A DNA stretch of 64,000 nucleotides from Heterodera schachtii (Eukaryota; Nematoda; Chromadorea; Rhabditida; Heteroderidae), in contig SIJG01000068.1 in NCBI GenBank assembly GCA_023374025.1, positions 350,759 to 414,758 on the forward strand. The letters run 5' to 3'. Positions 10,405 to 20,265 of the stretch are shown piece by piece. The first letter of the stretch is position 1. Each line of letters opens with the position of its first letter. The translations under genes were made by a program, and so were the position numbers. A model generated the notes under the pieces. It searched no databases. It saw only the letters and a program-made list of their open reading frames with translations, and was not told the DNA's origin.

Positions 10405-10864
10405 TTAACAATTGATTATTTTTCGTAATAAAATCATTGCATACATATCTGGACTTGAACAATTATTAAGTAAAGTGAGAAATCGTGTAAATGAGTCCCC
10501 TTGGGACATGTGGTAAATGAAGACAATACAATGGGCTGCACAAGTTGCTAATAAAGGGGATTGATATGGGCAAGCGTTCTTCTTTACTCCCTCCGGAAAT
10601 TTGCACAAAAATGATGATGTAACGGGTAGTGGAATGGGCAGGGCAAGGCTATCAAAATACGCCACTGGCGCATCCAGTCCCTTTGCATAGATGGCGCACC
10701 AATGAGAGCCCTCCTTGTGGTGGGGGTCCCGATTCACAACGAGCGCTGCGGGGTACTGTAGTGTGGAGGGAGGCGGCAATTTGTCACTGGCGAAGCAGCC
10801 CCTGAAACACTCGCCCGGTCCGACGATTTTCGCTCAAAATCTTTGTGATTTGCAAGCTGTCCAT
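10405..10864 (-). pseudogene. Adenain-like cysteine protease (copy A), one frameshift
   Basis: The catalytic part (10405-10779) has the layout of the adenovirus-type maturation protease found in Mavericks: His in GSHWCAIY, Asp in AYFDSL, Gln in CPYQSP and the nucleophile Cys in CAAHCIVF. A start at 10864 fits, at the very end of the upstream membrane-protein gene. Near 10802 copy A has one base more than copy B, so the first 20 residues and the catalytic part lie in different frames. In the family the enzyme cleaves capsid precursors during assembly. Length (about 150 residues) is short for the family. Confidence 0.7.
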
Positions 10865-11287
10865 TTTTCAGCCAAAAAATTGAGCACAGTTGGTGCAGTA
10901 CCAGGACTGATGATGAGCATTAAATAGAGAGCAAAGAGGGCCCAGCAAATAGCTTGATGAAAACCGCTGCTTTCCTCCGGTATGTCCTTACACAATTGGA
11001 TAAGCGGTGGGAGAACGGCTGACACGTGCTCATCAATTAATTGTCGCTTTTTGGAGGTGTCTTAGGTGTTGTAGTAATCGGAAAGGTTGTGCTACGTTTC
11101 GATAAAGACAATCTTCTCAAATATTCAGTGTAGTGTACTCAGGCTCATGTGTTGTCGAGTCAAAGTCAGATTTTTAGATAAGCAGAGTAGGTATTTTCTG
11201 GTTGTCTTTGTTCTCGGTATGTTGACGATACGAGGGGAAGAGAAATACGAAGTAAAATAAAATAAGACCCAATTTTCTTGAAAACAT
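10834..11287 (-). pseudogene. Small type I membrane protein gene of Maverick (copy A)
   Basis: Copy A begins with an ATG at 11287 followed by a hydrophobic stretch like a signal peptide, and ends with a hydrophobic segment (CWALFALYLMLII) typical of a membrane helix. Frames change within it near 11240 and between 11050 and 11190. Copy B keeps the better signal peptide and a threonine run. It lies between the capsid and protease genes. The family is unknown to me. Confidence 0.45.
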
Positions 11288-11325
11288 ATTTTATTTTTAT
11301 GAAACAAAATGAAATGACAAACGGT

Positions 11326-12636
11326 TTAAATAGTGATGTCACTGCTAATCGATCGGTTTTGTCCAACATCACCAAAGAGTCGCATTCTCCCATCACCACC
11401 AGCATTATTCCACCGACGGGTACTGGGTTGATTGAATTTGATGCTGACCGCTGTGGTCCCATTCTTTATCAAGTCAAACAATGCCGCTTGGTCATCCCCG
11501 CTGTTGGTCAGATTGAACACGTAAATGCAATGAGTTCTTCCGTATTGAGCAAAAGTTATACCATTGCTCTCCGATGAGTTGGCGAAGCCCACCGCTTCGT
11601 TCATGTCATTGAAGGGGCGAACATATTTTCTGTTTGGGTAATCCAAATCATAAGGTGCTTGCGGATACGATCGCCCATTTGCGACAATGGAAATTTCACG
11701 CACATTAAATGGTTGAAAGTTGAATGGACTGCGCAAAAGTGTCCCAACATAGTCAGTATTAGCCACCAGACCCATTGTCACACGACGAGGAATTTGGTCC
11801 ATGAACATATTGGCTGTAAACTCATACCGACCCTGACTGATGAACATTGATTTCATCATTGTTTTTCTCACAGCATAACGGACAGGTTTCAGCTCTAGCT
11901 TTCGCGCAATGTCCAGCGCCAACCCATCCATCAGGGACACCTTTTTCACATACATTTTCAGTCCCAAAACCTCGAAATGGTACCGACCCCCGCTCGGCGC
12001 GATTAACACAAAGGCATTGTCGTTGGGTAGAATTTCAATGTCTAATTCACAGAAATTGATCAGGTATAACGGTTGATTGAATAAGTCTGTGTCAATTTTG
12101 GCGATGAATTGAGCAACGTTACTACCCGCAAACAAATTACGTCGCGCTATGAATCCATTTCCTATCTCAAGTGCATCGCCCATGTCCCGGTAGTACCCGG
12201 CTGCATTCAGGTGTGAGTCTTTTGCTGTCGTTGAATAAGAGAGCTCATGCGAGAAATATGTTTTGTAGGCCATCAGAGAATTGGCATTAAAAATTTCACG
12301 CCCATTGATACTCATTTTTATGTTGCGGATGAAGGTTTGTCCGATCATTTGAATTGGCGCAATATCCGCATCGTCAACAGTTAGATCAACAAGTTGACCA
12401 TTATTGTTTTCCTTACGGATTCGAAATTCGGTGAGCAAATAACATTTGGACAGGTCAATGTAATTTTGGCTGGAGTGAAGCTTGAAGTGGTAGGGTGTGT
12501 CGGTAAGCGGATTGCTGGGCAGAAGCTCGAATACCTTTGAAGATGAGACGCTCACATTTGTAGGGGGTATACGGAAAAAATCTAAAGCATTGGTGATTGA
12601 GTTGACGGAGTCGTTGTCAATTTTATGGAAAGCCAT
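11326..12636 (-). CDS. Major capsid protein, double jelly-roll (copy A), 436 aa
   Basis: A 436-residue open frame in the capsid position, very similar to the 436-residue protein of copy B over nearly its whole length. Length, gene order and the pattern of beta-rich segments with conserved FELLPSNPLT and DTPYHFKL near the start fit the Maverick major capsid protein. Only about the last 30 residues differ: relative to copy B there is one extra base near 11425 and one missing base in a T run near 11358, so about 22 residues are read in another frame before the common end NRSIS. It starts 5 bp after the pVI-like gene stops. Assignment as the hexon-like shell protein rests on family knowledge, not a structure comparison. 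Confidence 0.8.
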   Translation of the reverse strand: MAFHKIDNDSVNSITNALDFFRIPPTNVSVSSSKVFELLPSNPLTDTPYHFKLHSSQNYIDLSKCYLLTEFRIRKENNNGQLVDLTVDDADIAPIQMIGQTFIRNIKMSINGREIFNANSLMAYKTYFSHELSYSTTAKDSHLNAAGYYRDMGDALEIGNGFIARRNLFAGSNVAQFIAKIDTDLFNQPLYLINFCELDIEILPNDNAFVLIAPSGGRYHFEVLGLKMYVKKVSLMDGLALDIARKLELKPVRYAVRKTMMKSMFISQGRYEFTANMFMDQIPRRVTMGLVANTDYVGTLLRSPFNFQPFNVREISIVANGRSYPQAPYDLDYPNRKYVRPFNDMNEAVGFANSSESNGITFAQYGRTHCIYVFNLTNSGDDQAALFDLIKNGTTAVSIKFNQPSTRRWNNAGGDGRMRLFGDVGQNRSISSDITI

Positions 12637-12640
12637 TTAT

Positions 12641-13120
12641 TTAATAAAGTCCAAATGCGTCCGATCGAATTCGCTTTTTGGTCTGCTTTACTACTGGCCG
12701 TCCAATTAGTGTCTGATGACTAGGCAGATGGGTTCTCTTTCTTTTTATACTCCGTTTTCCGCTTCCAAACTGTTTTGGTAGTCCTCCTTTGTCTAGTACG
12801 GTATCAATTCCTCGCTTTCCCTCACTGACAAGCGCCTCCTTAAACGGCACCCCTTCATTCCCGACTCGCTCCAGCACGCGTTGCCCAGTGCTCAACGCCT
12901 CCGATCCTACCGTGGTGCCAACGCGACGAAGAATGGGTAGGAAAAAGCGCCACAGTCCACGAAACACATCTCCAACGCCAGCCCCTCGTTGAATACCGTA
13001 CCCACGCTGAAAGGGACTGGACCCTCGAAAGTAGTCGAAATTGTCCTTTTCTAATCCACTACCGTACTGCACATACTCGTCATACTGTGCAATGCTTGGG
13101 TCAAACACAATATGAACCAT
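12641..13120 (-). CDS. Small capsid-associated protein, pVI-like (copy A), 159 aa
   Basis: Open frame of 159 residues, intact in both copies. It has a Tyr/Gly-rich N-terminus (YGSGLE, GYGIQRGAGVGDV), an amphipathic segment FRGLWRFFLPILRRVG, then a region with Gly-Gly and Gly-Ser-Gly sites and a very basic tail (KRSIKRKR). Size, position next to the capsid gene, amphipathic helix and possible protease sites recall adenovirus pVI/pX-type virion proteins. That functional parallel is an inference; I see no diagnostic motif. Confidence 0.6.
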   Translation of the reverse strand: MVHIVFDPSIAQYDEYVQYGSGLEKDNFDYFRGSSPFQRGYGIQRGAGVGDVFRGLWRFFLPILRRVGTTVGSEALSTGQRVLERVGNEGVPFKEALVSEGKRGIDTVLDKGGLPKQFGSGKRSIKRKRTHLPSHQTLIGRPVVKQTKKRIRSDAFGLY

Positions 13121-13171
13121 TTTTTATAATTATATCAAATAAACAAACAAACAAACAAAAGAATGATGAAA

Positions 13172-15170
13172 TCAGAAATTTATCACTTTCTTAAATATCA
13201 ACACGACCATCGTTGTCCCATAGGCGAACGGCACCAGTCGGCCTTTGTCCATTGTGCGCAGTTCAATCTCAATCTCATTAATTTCCCGAGGTAATACTCG
13301 CGCAAATATTGGCGAGTCGTAAATCTTCTCATTATACTCCCCAGGGATTGCACCGCTGATAGAAACAACTCGGAGCAATGAGCTCAATGAATTGCCAATT
13401 ATCATATTTTCAGTTAGTCCTTTTGAGTAGACTGCAAAACTTGAGATGCCGCCGCGTAAATCATACCCGTATTTGGCAACTTCATTTGACACCACATGCT
13501 GAGGATTTTCAAAACCAAGAGCATATCCCAACTGCGGTGAGAAAGACAGATGGCTGATGATCTCCTCATTGAACACCACCTTGAATCGCTCCAAGTCGTT
13601 TTCATACAAAATGAAGATTGAAATTGGCACATATGTCAGAGGATTTTGATTAGCTGGAGGAGTTCTAAAAAATATTTTTGGTGGGTCGAGTCTGTGAACC
13701 AAACGCGATGGGTCAATTTGAGCTGCTGAGGTTGGTGGTGGTGGTTGTGGTGGCTGTTGGTGTTCAGTTTCTACAAAACGAGGTAGAGAGCCTGACGGCG
13801 GAACTTGAGGTTTAGAAGGCTGTTGAGGTTTGACTTGAGATGTTGCCGGACTTTTTAGTTGCGCTGGAGGCGCCGTAATTATCGGTTTGACTGTATCTTT
13901 TGCAGGAGTTGTTGGCTTTACGGCTAATTTGTCTTTATCTTCCTCTTCATCATAATGTGGTGGAGATTCTTCCGGAGGAGATGGCGGCGACTGAGCCTTC
14001 GAACCCACATTAGTGGGTAGAGAAACTGGTGGAGCAGACGGCTTAGCTATAGAAACGGGTGCTGCTGCTGCTGCTGATTTTGGAGACGGCGCCGAACTTT
14101 TTAGTTGTGCCGGAGGTGTAGAAATTGTCGTCTTAACAGATGGGCTCGGAACCTTAGTGATTGCTGGGGTTACTGTCTTTGGCGGTTGAGGGGTCGATGT
14201 TGGTGGCTTTGGTGGTGGAGGAACTGGTGTTTCAGTCTTTGGTGGCGGCGTAGCTGGTTTTATTACCGGAGGGATGGGAGTTGTAGTAGGTGTTTTTGAT
14301 TTTAGCGGTTGAGAGGTTGATGGTTTTGGTGGCTGAGGTGTAGTAGTAGTAGTAGCTGGTTGTTTTGGTGGTTGGGGGGCAGGTGTAGAAGACTTTCCGG
14401 GTGGCTGTTGAGGAGTAGGCGGTGATGATTTTACGGTTGGAGGAGCCGGTGTTGTAGTTATTATAGATGGCTTAACAGGACTTGGTGCCGCTGGTGGTGG
14501 TAGAGACGAGGGCTTTGGTGTTACGGGAACTGTTACTGTATCCTTTTGCTCCTCGTCATAATGTGGCGGAGACTCCTCAATCGGGCCCTTCTTCTTCGTC
14601 TTCTTCATGATGGGGTGGTGACTCCTCAATCGGCCCTTCTTCTTCGTCTTCTTCATGATGAGGTGGTGACTCCTCAATGATTTCTTCATCGTCATCATTT
14701 TCATTAGGAGGAGGGCTAATCTGTTTTCCACTAGCGTCAAACACCTGATCTCTTTTCTGTCTCTTCAACGGTGGTGGCGAGCCGCGAGGCTTTGTAGTAC
14801 GATTCCGATTCTCTTCCACCTCACGAGGGAGTGGTAATAATTTTGCACCGCTATGATTCCGTAAAGTGACAGACAAAAAATCTCTCAGCTGTTCAACCCT
14901 ACTATGCGATGCCTTAGGCACCGGCACTCTGATCACTCGCTGTCTATCCTCGCCGGTAGCTCTGCGGTCGGTGAAGTGAATGTCAATCCACTGCTCATCC
15001 AATGTACCAATGGTTGACCATGAGTAGGGGTAACTGATACTATGTAGTCCACACACCCAGGAGCCATTAAAATGTAAAGGCTTTGGGAGCCGAACCCGGA
15101 ATTTATTCGGTTGATTTTCCGGGTAATCACTCACATTGCTTGGCAAAAACACAAAGAAACTGTTTGACAT
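13172..15170 (-). pseudogene. Penton-like minor capsid protein with Pro-rich linker (copy A), frameshifted
   Basis: The N-terminal part (15170-14577) begins MSNSFFVFLPSN and has LPKPLHFNGSWVCGLHSIS, features I associate with the penton-type protein of Mavericks. An acidic repeat ESPPHHEEDEEE follows, then about 270 residues rich in Pro, Thr, Lys and Ser, then a globular C-terminus (13172 to about 13680) containing LGYALGFENPQHV. The two halves are in different frames: near 14583 the sequence has tcgggccc where the neighbouring repeat unit has tcggccc, so one extra base in a repeat splits the gene. The name penton-like is an inference. Confidence 0.65.
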
Positions 15171-15207
15171 TATTTTTTATCTGTACAAATAATGAAAAAT
15201 GTAAACG

Positions 15208-15215
15208 CTTTTATA
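15208..15215 (-). promoter_or_regulatory. TATA box overlapping integrase 3' end (copy A)
   Basis: TATAAAAG on the minus strand, about 40 nt upstream of the penton-like ATG at 15170 and overlapping the integrase stop at 15211. The same box is at 27620-27627 in copy B. Confidence 0.5.
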
Positions 15216-16374
15216 CAAGTTGGGACTCATGAATCCACTCCCGAGTGGGATAGCCTACGAATTTTACAAGCATCTCTGTGGTTCCATCCGTTCTTTTTCT
15301 CTTTCTGTACACCTTTTCGATACGGTAGCTTGTCTCTGCGTCCTTCCTTACGCGTGCCAGCTCTTGATCATAGAAGCTGCCCTTGAATTTCTCGCCATGT
15401 TCATCCCGCAATTTGTACCGAATTGGTCGTACCGCTTTTAGCACCTCATCAATCTCCAATATTTCGTCTCCATAATTTGGTAAATATCCCTTCTCAAATT
15501 GACCCTTCTCTCTGCTCATTCGCACAAATTCATCTTTACGGAAGCGGGGTGTTTTTTTAGAAAATGATAGGGGACGGTACATTCGTTTCCACACCTTCTG
15601 AGCGTTTGAAAAATCAACATCAATAGGTCGCATACCGTGAACACGTGAGGGAGAGCTGTTAATCCCATCCACAATTTTCTGTACTGCATCCACCCAGTTC
15701 AGCGTCTCTTTTTCTGCAAAATACCGGTACAGTCGCTGCTTCACATTACGGATGGCTCGCTCAGCAACCGACGCCTTGACGGATGAATGGACAGGCTCAT
15801 GTTTCTCAATCTCCTGCTCCTCGAAAAATTCCTTCATCAATTTGTTTTTGAACTCAGTGCCCTTGTCGGAGAAAATTCGATGGGGGACCATGGGCATTTG
15901 ATCGATTAGTTTCTTAAATGCCTCCAGCATCTCCTCGGCTCTTTTATTTTTCAGTGGGACAACAAATAGTCGTTTGGAGAGAACGTCAACCGCAACGAGC
16001 AAGTAGCGGTGACCCCGATTGTGGCGCGAAAGAGCTTGAAAATCCGCCAAATCCACTTGGACATCTGTCATGAATCCCGCTGCAACAGTTTTGGCCCTTG
16101 GAAAGTGCACCCTGCGAGGGCGCATCAGAGTGTAGGTGCGGTGACCATCCAAATAATGTTGCACGTCCTTTTTCCGTAAATGTTTAATTGTTTTTCGCGC
16201 CTCTTTCCACAGCGCTGTAACACCTGCAAACGCCGCTGGGGAGGATGGGTCATTGTACATTTTGTCAAGCGTAGAGTTGATCAACTCCATTTTTTCGGGC
16301 GAAATTCCTTCTTGATTGCCCGTTCCGTCCGGGTGGTTTTGCTCTGTGACGGTCTCTTTGGTGGGGCCGTCCAT
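15211..16374 (-). CDS. Maverick integrase with chromodomain (copy A), 387 aa, intact
   Basis: A complete 387-residue frame. Residues 25-90 contain the Maverick N-terminal module (PSSPAAFAG, then KKDVQHYLDGHRTYTL). The rve catalytic core has Asp108 (VQVDLADF), Asp170 (FSDKGTEF) and Glu205 (SVAERAIRN), a DD35E spacing. The last 45 residues (about 343-387) read as a chromodomain: YRIEKVYRKRKR, then LVKFVGYP and the aromatic W of REWIHESQLV. Integrases of this type insert the element; the chromodomain may steer them to marked chromatin. The start at 16374 overlaps the end of the proline-rich gene by 94 bp in another frame. Copy B of this gene is broken, so this is the only intact integrase in the array. 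Confidence 0.9.
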   Translation of the reverse strand: MDGPTKETVTEQNHPDGTGNQEGISPEKMELINSTLDKMYNDPSSPAAFAGVTALWKEARKTIKHLRKKDVQHYLDGHRTYTLMRPRRVHFPRAKTVAAGFMTDVQVDLADFQALSRHNRGHRYLLVAVDVLSKRLFVVPLKNKRAEEMLEAFKKLIDQMPMVPHRIFSDKGTEFKNKLMKEFFEEQEIEKHEPVHSSVKASVAERAIRNVKQRLYRYFAEKETLNWVDAVQKIVDGINSSPSRVHGMRPIDVDFSNAQKVWKRMYRPLSFSKKTPRFRKDEFVRMSREKGQFEKGYLPNYGDEILEIDEVLKAVRPIRYKLRDEHGEKFKGSFYDQELARVRKDAETSYRIEKVYRKRKRTDGTTEMLVKFVGYPTREWIHESQLV

Positions 16375-18002
16375 GAGTACAAAATTGGATCCTGCTTAAG
16401 GCGCTCTTCCAATAGGTTCGCTCCTGGTGGTTTAATGGTGGGGCGGCCCGCTCTCCGGTCTATTATATACTTGATGGCCATTCGCAAATTGCTATGCGCT
16501 AAGGGCTTGCCGTTTGGGGTATTAATTGTATTTCCCCGTACACCCATACGGTCAGCATAATGATTACATTTGATGTATAGTCGTTCAATCCGCTGAGTCT
16601 TGGTCAGCTGATTTGATGGAATGGCAAACAGTTCACGTTGTTGCTGTCGTTGTTGTTCATCACTTTGCGCAGATGTTGATGGGCCCGGCTCGGGTGAGTA
16701 CTGTACTCTCACCCTTCTCGCTTGCCTCACTCGTTTTCTTATGCGCACCTCCCCATCACCATCATCACCATTCACGGGGTGGCGGCGTTTTGTCCCCCTC
16801 CTAGGCGGAGGAACATATGGCATTTCTTCGACGACAGCAGCAGGAAGCGGTTGCTGTTGCCTCTGTGGCGTTTCTTCAACAATTTTGGGTTCTCTTTTCG
16901 GGATACGGTATGGCACGGGTCTCTTTGTCGGCTCATGTTTTGTTACGATTTTGGCGCCGGAGGAGGAATGTATCCGGCTTGCCTGGATGTGGATGGTCGA
17001 GGGTCAAGCTGGAATTCAGGCTCCTTTTTCGACCGAGGCGTTGCGACTTTTGGTCGTGAATCGGGTTCAAATTTTGGCTCTATTTTTGGTGGTTTTAGTT
17101 CCAACTTTTTTGGCTTCTGTTGCTCTCTCTTTGTGGTCGGTTGACGCGGTGGTGGTTTTGGTTTCACTCGAGGTGGGGAAGGGAGCCGTGGAGGTGAACG
17201 GTGATAAATCCTGTATTTTTTGTGATGCAAAGCATCATCATCATCATTCTGCTTCATCCTTTTTTAATTTTCTTCTGGTTGCAATCCTGCGCTGTGCGGT
17301 GTCCATCTCCTCAATTTCGTCCGCGTTGTCTGGCAACACAGGCAAATCACCATAGTATTGTGATGGCGCTGGCAGCGCGAACCCGCTCTCCAGCATATAC
17401 TCATCATCTGTATCACTTTCCGGTAAAGGAGCGGCAGCTGCTTCCGCAAGAAGGTCACGCACAACCGGCCGCCGTCGTTGTATATCATATCGCCTTTTCT
17501 CCCACTGCTCCAGACGATCAGGTCTCCGAGAAGCTCTACTTGGTCTTTGGGGGCGTTCAGGACGGGGCGGAGGACTTCCAGGTGGGGAGGGACGAGGAGG
17601 AGTTGGTCCAGAGGGAGGGCGTCTCCCAGTCGGTGGAGGAGGGGGCCCACGTGGAGGACGTCTCCCAGGTGGCGGTGGTGGTGGTGGTGGTGGTGGTGCA
17701 GGGGGTCGGGGTGGAGTGTCCACAACCTCACCATCTTCATCTTCACCACCTCTCCTTAACAACACACTCATACCTTTGGTCAGCTCAACTTTGGATGGTC
17801 TGTCGGCAAGTTCCCTCCTCATTTTCAAATATCGCCTAAGCTGTTGGTTGTAGTTGACATTTTTCGTTGAGGGATTTGTTCGCTCACCCCTGGCTCTGTT
17901 CAAATCGTGTCGAACAGCATCCAGATTAAGGTCACCCGTGTCAGACATTGAGGTGAGACCCCTATAAATTTCTTGAGGAACAAGTAAAAATTTATTCGCC
18001 AT
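16281..18002 (-). pseudogene. Proline-rich Maverick protein (copy A), two frameshifts
   Basis: The same gene as the intact 570-residue frame of copy B. It starts MANKFLLVPQEIYRGL, has a long Pro/Arg-rich middle and a conserved C-terminal domain of about 110 residues (RIERLYIK, RMGVRGNT, DPILYSWTAP). In copy A the frame changes near 17255, just after ATRRKLKKD, and again near 16930, giving three open segments. Open frames on the plus strand across it come from its biased composition. The function is unknown. Confidence 0.7.
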
Positions 18003-18054
18003 ATTTTGTCAATGAATGAATGATTAAGAATGGAAACAAAATTGTTGAGGGTAT

Positions 18055-18432
18055 TTATGTGTTTTTGGTCATAACAGACTTTGCCAATTCAATTAGAACG
18101 GGGGTTAATACGGCAGCAAACAATCCTCCAAATCCTGCGCCTTTCTGGACAAGCACACGCCGGGCGCCCCGCTCACTTCTCGCTCTGCTCATCCTGCGTA
18201 CAGTATCCACATGGGGCATCAGTCGTTTTTTCTGACGCGTTGAGAGTCGGAAGCGTGAAGCGACAAGGTTCAGACAAATTTCGACCAGTGCCAGCAGCTG
18301 TTCGGAGTTTGCTTTCCCTATCAGTTTCTTACATTTTTTCGCGGATTTCGTCCTGGCCAGAGCACAAAGCCAATCGGAATTGTCTTTTATCAGCTCTCCA
18401 ATATTTACTTGTTGCTTCTTATGCCGCTCCAT
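18055..18432 (-). CDS. Small basic Maverick protein with C-terminal hydrophobic helix (copy A), 125 aa
   Basis: The ATG at 18432 overlaps the ATPase stop by 14 bp, the same arrangement as in copy B, which decides this start over longer in-frame ones. A helical, Lys/Arg-rich N-terminal two thirds is followed by RRVLVQKGAGFGG and a hydrophobic segment (LFAAVLTPVLIELA). The LVQKG.GF motif followed by a hydrophobic helix occurs in a small protein next to capsid genes of many Mavericks, as I remember them; a virion core or membrane-active role is inference. Confidence 0.6.
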   Translation of the reverse strand: MERHKKQQVNIGELIKDNSDWLCALARTKSAKKCKKLIGKANSEQLLALVEICLNLVASRFRLSTRQKKRLMPHVDTVRRMSRARSERGARRVLVQKGAGFGGLFAAVLTPVLIELAKSVMTKNT

Positions 18433-19092
18433 TTTTGGGGATGAACACAACTGTTCCTTCATCTTCCTCCTGCTCATCCTTAAATATGTTGGTTCGCAGC
18501 CTCAATGATGGGTCCGACGATGCATGCATATCGATCAACAAATAGCCATAGGGACGGGCGGTCGCTTTTCGATAGGCGTCAAGAAAGAAGTCAAGCTGAC
18601 GCGGAAAGAGTTGAACGCCAATGTTGCGGATGGACAGCAGTGAATTTGGGGCCCGCATCAGTACCAGGTACTGGGCGGACAGGCGGGCCACTTTGATCTT
18701 GCGCTCAAACAAATTTTGAGTGACAAACACAACAGCAAACTGGTGATGGTGAGCCTTTTTGGTGAACAGATCGGACAAGTATCGCTCGTCGACGGACAGC
18801 ATCAGATCATCGAGTATCAGCAATAGGGGCTTGGGAAGACGCTTGATTAATTCTTCAGATGGCACTCCCGCATACACATCGACTCCCGCCTTTTGAAGCA
18901 CAGGCACCGCTGCATTCATTTCACCAAAACAGTAGAGCATGGACACAGGCTTTGGTGTGATTAATTGGTCCGATTCGGCAATGAATTTCAGTAAAAATTC
19001 AGTTTTCCCCGATGATGAAGGCCCCGAAATGATTAGCCAAATGGCAATTTAAAACAAATATCTTTATTGGTAAAGGATTGTGTATTAAGCAT
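18419..19092 (-). pseudogene. Packaging ATPase, FtsK/HerA type (copy A), one frameshift
   Basis: The first 19 residues (start 19092) and the remainder are in different frames: near 19033 the sequence reads tttggctaatc where copy B has one more base, creating a stop right before the Walker A loop. The rest carries Walker A GPSSSGKT, Walker B LLLILDDLM and the conserved VVFVTQNLF. In the family it pumps DNA into the capsid. A single missing base is the only defect seen. Confidence 0.8.
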
Positions 19093-19108
19093 TTTAGGCG
19101 AAAATGAT

Positions 19109-19800
19109 TTACATGTTTGAGGTCGAAGCTTTAATACTAGCAAAAAACTCGTCAAGCGTTTTGTCAATGTCGCCAAGGTCCTCCTTGTTTTCCTCTTCGT
19201 CTCTTCTGGGCTCTTCCTGGACATTCTCTTGCTCCACAGGGCTGTTTGTCACTTTGTTGTCCAACGATTCCGCTAAAAGAAGGTTCCCGAGTACATTGAT
19301 TGCGGTTTTGGCCTTCTTCCAACGCGCACCGTCCTGCATGGCATCGGCCATTAGTCCCGGCTTCCACTAGTCAAGTGCTACCTTTGCTTTTCGCTTCAGG
19401 TTCCTGATCAGCTTGCGTTTCTTGGGTTGAGAAGGTGGTAGTAGTAGTAGTGATGCACGGTCCGAGGCAGGTCACCGTAGGCACATTGAACACTCGGGCC
19501 TTATTTTTGAACGCGAAAGAAGCATGACCCGGCAGGTCATAGACAACGTCAAAAGGAACGAATTGGGGTTTGCTGATCCGGCTGCACCACAAGTGATCCC
19601 CCCTCTTTGGTCACCATTGAGTCAACCTCAACCTCGGTAGCTTTACAAGCGCGGCAGCGCCCACACTCTTCGAAGGGTATAAATCGTGGGGTGGACAGAC
19701 GAGGTCCACTAACGGTTATGCCGCTTGTTGTTATGGTGAGGTCCGCCTGCCCGAGGATTTGATTGACGAGCGTTTTCTTGTCGCAAATATTGATTGCCAT
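19109..19800 (-). pseudogene. CxxC Maverick protein (copy A), two frameshifts
   Basis: Corresponds to the intact 231-residue frame of copy B. Three open pieces (19549-19800, 19371-19592, 19109-19351) follow one another in different frames, with breaks near 19600 (a C run) and 19370. The N-terminal part keeps FIPFEECGRCRAC, a possible zinc site; the C-terminal part is helical and acidic. Function unknown. Confidence 0.65.
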
Positions 19801-19860
19801 TTTTATTTTGGGAGAAAAATTTTCGAGAGTGAAATGAAGACCGGCGGAATTAACAGCTGC

Positions 19861-19870
19861 TTATATACAC
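19861..19870 (-). promoter_or_regulatory. TATA box upstream of CxxC protein gene (copy A)
   Basis: GTGTATATAA on the minus strand, about 65 nt before the ATG at 19800. Copy B has the same sequence at the same distance (32277-32286), in a block conserved for over 300 bp upstream. Confidence 0.55.
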
Positions 19871-20115
19871 CCGGCTGGCCATCAATTGAGCCGTCCCCCC
19901 CCCCAGTTAAAACGTCAAATTACGCAAAAGGGAATTGAGGAAAGAATGGGTGGGATGGGCACTCAATACTGAGTCCCGTGCGACAATTCAAATCGATGAT
20001 GACACCCCTCCCGTCCCTTCTCGCTCAAATTTATGTTCATCTTTTATTAGAACAGAGAGAAAAAAGCGGAATCGCATGAAACTCAAATCAAAGCGATCAC
20101 TTTTTTTGGGCAAGC

Positions 20116-20265
20116 TGGCACAAATTTTATCCAGAATTTTCTTCCATTTCTGACTTCTCACACGGCATTCGACGCTCTTCGCGAATTCCAACACCTCCTG
20201 CAAACGTCAGCGCGCCAACATCGGGGTGAACCAGTTCAAAATCTGAGAATGGCAAAGTGAAAAAA
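20116..20265 (-). pseudogene. Remnant of the 80-aa terminal Maverick gene (copy A)
   Basis: Matches exon 2 of the gene at 32516-32812 but has at least five small deletions or substitutions and lacks exon 1. The similarity runs into the intron and stops at about 20265, where a TTG microsatellite and copy-B polymerase sequence begin. This is the junction of the tandem copies. Confidence 0.7.

Larger units (their letters stand above)
4051..20265 (-). mobile_element. Maverick/Polinton element, copy A
   Basis: All hallmark Maverick genes are present on the minus strand: protein-primed type family-B polymerase, adenain-like protease, double jelly-roll capsid protein, FtsK/HerA-type packaging ATPase and retroviral-type integrase. 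The given limits are those of recognisable element genes. The right limit is the junction with copy B at a TTG microsatellite near 20265. I could not recognise terminal inverted repeats, so the true left end may lie further left and include the genes at 1-3.9 kb. Confidence 0.85.
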
